A program made the position numbers and the translations under genes. This document shows positions 57,740 to 64,000 of a DNA stretch of 64,000 nucleotides, piece by piece. This stretch comes from Blastomussa wellsi (taxonomy: Eukaryota > Cnidaria > Anthozoa > Scleractinia > Plerogyridae), in the NCBI GenBank assembly GCA_947652115.1, contig OX393565.1, positions 6,110,881 through 6,174,880 on the forward strand, read 5' to 3'. A model generated the notes under the pieces. That model searched no databases. It saw only the letters and a list, made by a program, of their open reading frames with translations, and was not told where the DNA came from. Position 1 is the stretch's first letter, and each line of letters begins with the position of its first letter.

Positions 57740-58110
57740 AAGGAATCGGGAATCTCTAAAGGGGAATCTCTAAAAGGGCGAATCTCTAAATGGGGGAATT
57801 ACTTAAAGGGGAAATCTCTAAAAGAGGAATTACTAAAACGGAGAATCTCTAAATGTGGAATCTCTAAAAGGGTGAATCTCTAAATGGGGGATTTACTGAA
57901 AGGGGAATTTTCTAAAAGGGGAATTACTAAAACAGGGAATCTCTAAATGGGGAATTACTGAAAGGGGGAATCTCTAAGAGGGGGAATTACTGAAAGGGGG
58001 AATCTCTAAAAGGGGAAATCGCTAAGAGGGGGAATTACTAAAAGTGGCAATCTCTGAAAGGGGGAATCTCTAAGATGGTGATTCTGTAAAATGGAGGATT
58101 ACCAGAAGGT
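57740..58110. repeat. Minisatellite of GGGGAATCTCTAAAA / GGGGAATTACTAAAA units
   Basis: More than 20 imperfect units of about 15-17 bp. They alternate between a gaatctctaaa and a gaattactaaa type, joined by purine runs. One strand is strongly purine-rich with regularly spaced G4 runs. Confidence 0.9.
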
Positions 58111-58201
58111 GTCCAATAACAAGGTTTGCGTTCTGCGCGTGCGCGTGTTCTTTCTTCGGTTCTTTAGTAGGACTGAAACTCCTTGATATTCCTAGAACTT
58201 T

Positions 58202-58420
58202 CATTTTGAAACATCGCTTTTTTATTACAGTGATGATAAATCGTCAAAGGTTTTGCTTTGCGGAAGTTTTTCTCGACTTTTGTTACTTTGAGTGTCGTCC
58301 AATTCTGTCTGTAGCCATACTCGCGATAAATCAAATCGGACTCCCGCGGTCGTCCGATTTTGTTAATCACTCGTATGATTTACAGACCGAATTGGACTCC
58401 ATTCAGTCAAATTGCCATTG
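58202..58420. repeat. Dispersed repeat related to 29176-29400
   Basis: Shares gatgataaatc(a/g)tcaa, gtcc(a)aattctgtc and attggactcc with 29176-29400. It partly folds back, with two similar halves. The short ORFs in both copies are artefacts. Confidence 0.6.
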
Positions 58421-58515
58421 CTTAATCCAAAACGAAAGAGCCCAATGCTGTATTTAAACCAATAGAAACCTGCAAATAGTGTGACAGTTTTGTTACAAAT
58501 TAATATGCCAGTGTA

Positions 58516-58698
58516 TAGACCCTTTTCATAATGGCGCCCGACAAATTATTCTTTTATTCTTATGATAATGAGCCCTACTAACCTCGTCAGCATGTGCAAA
58601 ATTCAATAGAATTTTTTCGTTAAAGTGAGGTTAGTAGGGCTAATTAACACATATACAAAAGAATAATTAAAATCGTCCGCCATTATGAAAAAGGTCTA
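58516..58698. mobile_element. Short MITE with TAGACC(C/T)TTTTCATAATGGCG termini
   Basis: The left end tagacccttttcataatggc and right end gccattatgaaaaaggtcta are inverted, with inner arms agccctactaacctc and gaggttagtagggct. TA flanks would fit a mariner-type insertion. No ORF. Confidence 0.85.
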
Positions 58699-59231
58699 TT
58701 GAAGCTTTAAAAGAAGTGATATCTTTGTGATAACACCAAGATCTTTGGATCTCAACTTGAACAATACAGGCTGGCTTTTTCAACTGAGTTTAGCCCTTGT
58801 GGCTTCGAAAAATAGCTAAAAACTAGTTATGGCTCCATCCTTCCTTGAAAAATTTACTTCAGATCTTCATGTCCATGTGCTGGGCACATTTTGTGCCGAT
58901 GAGCAGAAGTACTGCCGAAACATCCCACGACAAAGCGCGCGCTATGTTTGGTCAATTTGTCGCCTATCTCTCCATGTGTGGGCGCTGACATGAGTGCGCG
59001 CACTGCAGTGACGCGGCATGGCGAAGCGATCAAGGCCAAAAAAAACAACAACAACCTTACGAGTTTTTATCACCATCCTTCTATTTTCTAGTGAATTTTA
59101 AGAGCTACGTATAAAGAATACATCCCTCCATGATACTGAAAGAATTTTAACTATACGAGGACTCGTCGGATATTATTCAAAAGTGTGATCTCGTTTTTAC
59201 CTTTTTTCAAAGATTGCGTTAGTACATAGTT

Positions 59232-59421
59232 AGGGCCTGATTATATGAGCCGGGCTGGCCGCTTTGCCGGGATGGTTTGCTTTGTCGGCTAACCGGGCTG
59301 GCCCGGTTGTCATGTAATCGCGAAGTTGATTTTTGTTGTGTTTAACAGACGTACCGAGATCTCGGCAACCTGAAACAAGTCCGGCTAACCGGGCCAGCCC
59401 GGTCCATGTAATCAGGCCCTT
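59232..59421. mobile_element. Short MITE with AGGGCCTGATTA termini
   Basis: The left end agggcctgattatatgagcc and right end ggtccatgtaatcaggccct are inverted. Inner arms are ccgggctgg and ccagcccgg, and cggctaaccgggctggccc is inverted as a degenerate arm. No ORF. Confidence 0.85.
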
Positions 59422-60412
59422 AGTAGTACTAAACCCGTTATTACTTCAATGTCACGATATTTTAAGTCATTTCTTCAACAACCTAAATTACCTTTAAAAA
59501 TGTAGGAAACCTAAAAATAATAGCTTGCTAAAGAAGAAAAACACCGAAGGAGTGATACTAAACCAAAATGGAACAAGGATGAGTGAGGATGGAGAAGATT
59601 GAGAAGATTCGTGCTAAGCAGCCTCCCGCTGGTGTACGCTTTGGCGTTTACCATTTGTTTGTCCCAGATTTCTCTGGGTTTCGTCAGAAACCTCAAGAAG
59701 AACCTCGTCCGCTCTCGGTGGCTCCTTCCTAGATATATAAGTATTCCGAGAATTTGTTGTGTCCCTCAACGATGCGTGTGGGCCTAAGCATAGTTAGTCT
59801 CCTCTTCTAACTATGCCCTAAGTGTAACACTATGCATTCGCCCAGTGCGTTTCCTAACCACCCCCTCCCCACCCCTGTACACTTCCAGTGCGTTTCCTGG
59901 TCATCCCCCCTCCTCACCCCTGCACACTCCGTCTTCGCTGTGGGTTCCCCATGCGCTTGATTGTCCGCGGTTGCGCTGTGCGTTCCCCAGTTCATTGCCT
60001 CGTTTCTTTGTGTTTCCAATGCGTCCAGCTACAAACACACCCAACCTCGCTCTCTTCCCTGCAAGAGTTCACACCTTATTTAGCTAGATTGCGGTAAAGG
60101 ATTACAGCCGCGGGAGGAAGGATTAAGGCGAGGAAATAGTGCGCCAGGAAAAACAGACTATGTTTTGAGGATGCCCGTCAGCCCAGCAGCGGGAAGCAGT
60201 ATGGCAAATCCAGAAACTGTTTTGGATCCTTAAACTGACCCTGGTAAAAACAAATGTTCAGCCGATCTCACGGGCAGTGAATCAGTCAGCCATACTGAAA
60301 ACACCTGGTCTGAAGTGTCAGACGTCTTCCCGCCCTAATCCCCTGAAACTGCAAGGGTTTCAGTGTCGCGCTATTAAATGGGCTTAGACCTGCACACAAA
60401 CATGTTATAGTA

Positions 60413-60429
60413 GAATCTTCCAGAACTTC
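60413..60429. promoter_or_regulatory. Heat shock element, distal
   Basis: GAAtcTTCcaGAA gives three correctly spaced inverted nGAAn units, with a fourth, off-register TTC. It lies 620 bp upstream of the sHSP start codon and is a binding site for HSF trimers. Confidence 0.7.
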
Positions 60430-60510
60430 AATAAAAACCTATTTTAGCTAATGACATCACTGTGTACTGTTTTCGTCTGGTCAACAAAGCAAACGTTTTA
60501 AAATAGTCTA

Positions 60511-60528
60511 GAAATTTCTGGAACATTC
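60511..60528. promoter_or_regulatory. Heat shock element, proximal (four perfect units)
   Basis: GAAatTTCtgGAAcaTTC is a perfect run of four alternating nGAAn units, 520 bp upstream of the sHSP start codon. With the site at 60413 it predicts strong HSF1 control of the downstream gene. Confidence 0.85.
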
Positions 60529-61050
60529 TGTCATGGAAAACTGATACAAAACAAGAAAACTTTCCACACAATTAACTTTAATTCAAAAACGTGCAACTTT
60601 TGGAGGCCAAAAGGTTAGTTTATAATTATGTACTTCTGTCTACCCCTAGTTTTGCAGTCAGCTGTTATTTGGGTCGCCTGTCACGCAACACTCCGCCTGC
60701 AGGTTTGCGTGACCTGCCAAAGACCTGAAAAGAAGAGCGATAGTCTGTAGCAAGTGTACAATAACCTCATGAAAAATAAAATACTGTGCAAACGAATGCG
60801 TTACGTCAATACTAACTGGTCAAGTTGTGCCGAAAAAGAGGGAATCGTAATAAACGCCCATCGTTTCATCATCATCATCATGACCGAGCATTACTGGGCT
60901 TTTGTTTCTGCTGATGACACTTCCGGTGAAACTTCCATATTTGGCAATGTCATTATCCCGCGAAGTTTGTTTATCAGCTGCACGAAGAAAATCTTGGTGG
61001 CAGTTGCATCAGATCTTTGTTGAGAAGATTTCTACTCCGCAGGCTTTACA

Positions 61051-61773
61051 ATGTCCTTGTTTCCAAAGTTTCGTATGCTATGGCCAGCTATGCACCGCAT
61101 TCGGTAAGTTCAAATTTCGATTTAATTTCATTTCATCAAATTTTTCAGTTGAATACTGCATGGATGCAGATTTGTGTGGCTGCTCTGCCATTTGTTTACG
61201 AAGGTAAACATTTCTAGTTTCAGCAATTTGTCGTATTATTTATACAGTTTGTTTCTGTTTGTACTTATCTCCAGGCATAGCCCTGAAATTTGGCAAGGCT
61301 ACGATCGATTCTTTCCGTCACTGTGGGATTCTTTCCATTCTCCGTGGTTCAGGGCTCCTACTCTTGGCACAAGTTACACGTACGTTGAGTTTTCAGAAAG
61401 CGGGGAAGGTTCAGCGAAAAAAGACGGCAAAGATGGGGCGAAGGAGGCGAAAAAATCGACCGAAAACCTTGTGGAAGATCGTAGCAGCTTCAAGGTGTCT
61501 TTTGATGTGTCCAAATTTAAACCAGAAGAAATCACTATCCGCTATGAAGATGGAGAATTATTGATAGAAGGCAAGCAAGATGTCAACAGCGACGAAGGCT
61601 CTTCCACGCGCCACTTTGTTCGCGCGTATTCTTTACCCAGGAATATCGACCGCGACTCGTTTAAGTCTCGTCTTCCGAAGGATGGAATACTGAGCATCGA
61701 GGCGAAAAAGCTGCAACAGTCTGAAGCGAAGGATAACTATATCAAGATCGAGACAGAAGAGAAGAGTTCGTAG
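61051..61773 (+). CDS. Small heat shock protein (HSP20/alpha-crystallin family)
   Basis: Two exons, 61051-61103 and 61275-61773, join in phase 2 to give 183 aa starting MSLFPKFRMLWP. The N-terminal arm is rich in aromatics (residues 1-60), followed by a Lys/Gly/Ala linker (about 61-85). The alpha-crystallin domain spans about 88-165: FKVSFDVSKFKPEEITIRYE, GELLIEGKQD, RHFVRAYSLPRNIDRDSFKS and LPKDGILSIEAKK. The C-terminal IXI motif is IKI at 174-176, which docks neighbouring subunits. Known role: an ATP-independent cytosolic holdase chaperone forming oligomers. The longer open frame from 61174 starts in the intron and is not the true start. Two heat shock elements lie upstream (60413, 60511), and a poly(A) signal is at 61922. 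The gene looks intact. Confidence 0.93.
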
Positions 61774-61921
61774 ATTGTTGACGCAACAGAGCTTCTGTAG
61801 GGAGAATTCATGTCGACTGACATCGTGACTCGCGAAGAAGTCAGAGTGCAGTTGTTCTTGTCTCTGTTTGAAATAGGTTATATATAGGTGTGAACAGCTA
61901 TGCCTTAGCTGTAACTACAAT

Positions 61922-61927
61922 AATAAA
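61922..61927 (+). terminator. Poly(A) signal of the sHSP gene
   Basis: AATAAA 149 bp after the stop codon, followed by a GT-rich stretch from about 61983. Confidence 0.65.
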
Positions 61928-62377
61928 AGTAAATTTTTACAGTGACCTCACGAGCACACAAAGTGCTGACTCATGATGTCAGGTGGTGGTGGGAGGGAGG
62001 GGGGTGGGGTGGGTTGAGTGACAGAGGGCAGGGATTCAATCACCATTCCAATCTCCCCCTTTTCTTTAGATTATCTGAGTAGTTTTTTCTTGCACTGTAA
62101 AGAAATTGATGTTTTTCTTTCCCGAATCCATGCAATGAAAAATTCATGAGTTCTGGGAGCTTCCAGAAGGGACTTCCCTTTGTACCCATGTTGAATTAAC
62201 TGGACACATTAAAAACACTCAACCCAGATGGCCAGTTCCTCCAACTGCCAATAGACTTTATAATAATTGTGAGCTCAACTTGTAGGCAAGTCTAGGACCT
62301 TCGGAGAGAATGAAGATCAAGGACTGTACAACTTGAATTTCAATCTAGTTAAGTTGCCGTGGCAGTTAAGTTGCCGT

Positions 62378-62470
62378 GGGAGACGCAGTGGCCTAATGGT
62401 TAGCGCACCCGACTGCAGATCAAGCTCTGGCAGTTTGAGCCACTTGGCTCTAGACGTAAACCCTTTTATT
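62378..62470 (+). repeat. tRNA-derived SINE head
   Basis: cagtggcctaatggttagcg followed by a B-box-like gtttgagcc resembles the S1 head, but with a different body. Not a tRNA gene. Confidence 0.5.
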
Positions 62471-63004
62471 TTTAAGTTCCCAGAGCTCTCACTCCTCCCC
62501 AATGAAACGTGATCAAAAAGTTGGCATATGCACCCATTTGGAAAGTCATACTCAATGAAGGTCCTCATTGTCAACAACAATGTCAGTTTCTGTATTTGAC
62601 ATTTGTATTTCATCATTTACATTAAATCACAAGTTGAAAATTAAGAAACAGACTAAAAGCAACTTGGCTGGCAGATCAAACCCTGTGACTTAACCATGCT
62701 AGCATGATTCTGGCTTTACAACTGGATTCTGATCTGCATAAAATAAAAAAGAATTGACCTTGTTTAACAAGAGAAGCATGTGACAGTCTTGCAACTGACA
62801 AACCTGTGGCCTTCGAATCCCAGATGGAATTGGAATTTGGAAGAGTTGGTTTTTGTGGAGGGAGGAAAAATGGAAAACCTGGACAAAAACCCTCAGAGCA
62901 AGGATGAGAACCAACAACAAACTCAACTCGCATGATGATGGGTCCGGGAATCACACCCAGGCCACATTGGTGGGAGTGCAGCATCCCTGCATCAGTATCC
63001 GATT

Positions 63005-63289
63005 CATTCTCGTCCCCAGAGCTGCTTGTCCCTCTTAGCTGACTGGGCCTGTGCACGAGGAACAAGTGGCTCTGGGGACACAATTTGATTCGCTGAAATC
63101 AAACAAAGGGAGTCCAATCACATCAACCGTTTTAAAATCCTTTATTGTTAGCACGTTTAAAATGGCTGATGTGATTGGACTCCCTTTGTTTGATTTCAAC
63201 GAATCAAATCATGTGTCCCCAGAGCCACTTGTTCCTCGTGCACAGGCCCAGCAGGCTATGAGGGACAAGCGGCTCTGGGGACGAGAATG
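63005..63289. mobile_element. MITE M5, copy 2
   Basis: The ends are cattctcgtccccagag and its complement. It is a near-full foldback and the close partner of 33440-33732. Flanks read tatccgat(t) and tatctgat, an 8-bp duplication with one change, which would fit a hAT-type insertion. Its right edge lies about 20 bp from an unidentified minus-strand exon. Confidence 0.85.
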
Positions 63290-63309
63290 TATCTGATAGA
63301 CTCTGACCC

Positions 63310-63478
63310 GGTCCCAGTCATCTTCATCTTTGTACAGTGCACCATACAAAGTGGCGAGAGATGTTGACTGAGAAAGGGAGTGCAACTGCCAACATGGGAT
63401 GGGTTCATCCCCTGCTGCCCCACCTTTCACTTTGTTGTGTGGTGTATGAAGACGAATTGGGATAAGTTCGGGTTGACT
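63310..63478 (-). CDS. Unidentified coding exon
   Basis: After a good acceptor (gattttcag at 63479-63487 on the minus strand), an open frame reads SQPELIPIRLHTPHNKV, then CWQLHSLSQSTSLATLYGAL and DEDDWDRV. Composition is protein-like and continues to the M5 element. The likely donor is gtcaga just after DDWDR. The exon starts 266 bp downstream of the methyltransferase stop on the same strand, so it belongs to a different or alternative transcript. I do not recognise the family. Confidence 0.4.
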
Positions 63479-63744
63479 CTGAAAATCCAATTGTTTTAAT
63501 TAAAGGAAACCTTTTTAATTTATCACACCAAAAATGAGATAGCTTTTCCATTTTCCAACATAAATAATTTGGATACCACTTTTTGAATCCTAGAATGTGG
63601 CAAGAATCTTGCACATTGACTGTCGATGAATGGCCAATGAGGGAGAAACAAATTGAATTGATTGCACAGATTATTTTGACACTTTCAAAATGCAAGTTTC
63701 TACTAAATTCAGTTAATGCATGACAAGCATTTCAGGCCATGGAC

Positions 63745-63939
63745 TTAAGAGGACTTTCTTCGTTTCCAAATTGTTGTATGTGCCACAGTCCACTGATTTT
63801 TTTGAGCAGTTTCCCTAATGAAGAATGGCATTGGCTTGTCTTCAATCAGCTCAAAGTTTGGTCCAAGGTAGCTTTTCATCTTGTCAAAACCTGTAACAGC
63901 TTTTCCTTCACCATCTTTATAGCCTCCAAGCCAAAGATT
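63745..63939 (-). CDS. Last exon of an OvoA-like SAM methyltransferase, partial
   Basis: The exon follows acceptor ttgctaacag and encodes 64 residues plus TAA. It reads NLWLGGYKDGEGKAV, FDKMKSYLGPNFELIEDKPM, PFFIRETAQKNQWTVAHTTI and W. The pattern 'ELIxxxDMPFxIREHARKxQWxxxHxxVW' is that of the C-terminal methyltransferase domain of ovothiol synthases (4-mercaptohistidine N-methylation). Here His of REHA is Thr (RETA). The rest of the gene lies beyond the right edge. The family assignment rests on one exon. A stand-alone methyltransferase of the same family is possible. Confidence 0.55.
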   Translation of the reverse strand, partial: NLWLGGYKDGEGKAVTGFDKMKSYLGPNFELIEDKPMPFFIRETAQKNQWTVAHTTIWKRRKSS

Positions 63940-64000
63940 CTGTTAGCAAAAAAAATACAAATTTAACAGAAAGTAGTTTTTTTCTAGCAAGCTGCTGGAA

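Noticed and set aside
57740..58110. CRISPR-like regular spacing in the minisatellite
   Set aside because: The units are contiguous and variable without unique spacers, and the DNA is from an animal.
61174..61274. Longer N terminus for the sHSP starting at 61174
   Set aside because: This part lies in the intron. A GT donor after 61103 and an AG acceptor at 61274 join the better start at 61051 in frame.
62676..63083. 135-codon minus-strand ORF
   Set aside because: Much of it lies in the M5 inverted-repeat element, and similar residues appear in the ORF at 33654-33920 for the same reason. It is not a gene.

Overview
The window is animal nuclear DNA. Its genes are split by phase-consistent GT/AG introns, the intergenic space is AT-rich, and non-autonomous inverted-repeat elements and tRNA-derived SINEs are dense. 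The TGF-beta, phospholipase B, ERH, CDKN3 and sHSP proteins look like those of an early-branching metazoan. An anthozoan cnidarian, probably a stony coral, fits best. The species assignment is inference from gene character and repeat style.

Layout. At 1-412 (+) is the 3' end of a secreted cystine-knot gene (copy A). At 1591-3079 (+) is a complete two-exon TGF-beta-type ligand. At 6361-13587 (-) is a five-exon cystine-knot gene (copy B), a paralogue of copy A, with a kelch-repeat fragment on the opposite strand in its last introns. Copy B is head-to-head (411 bp) with a 17-exon gene at 13999-29716 (+). That gene encodes a membrane-anchored phospholipase-B/SGNH-like protein with an extra N-terminal Ig domain and altered oxyanion-hole residues. 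At 32400-37928 (-) is ERH, whose start codon sits alone in its first coding exon. ERH is head-to-head (226 bp) with CDKN3/KAP at 38155-47995 (+), which lacks the P-loop arginine. At 49556-50191 is an intronless ORF with a myristoylation-type N terminus. At 51307-57222 (-) is an intact BEL/Pao LTR retrotransposon with apparently identical LTRs and a 5-bp target duplication. At 61051-61773 (+) is a small heat shock protein with strong heat shock elements upstream. At the right edge are the last exon of an OvoA-like methyltransferase (63745-63939, -) and an unidentified exon (about 63310-63478, -).

Functional themes. The left third is extracellular signalling: a TGF-beta ligand between two cystine-knot proteins. 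The middle holds two enzyme-family proteins, the Ig-SGNH protein and CDKN3, that keep the fold but lack catalytic residues considered essential in their families. They may be pseudoenzymes. The rest is mostly transposon-derived, including at least two families with TTAA target duplications of piggyBac type.

All splice models were read by eye from splice-site sequence, phase and family resemblance. No transcript data or database search was available.
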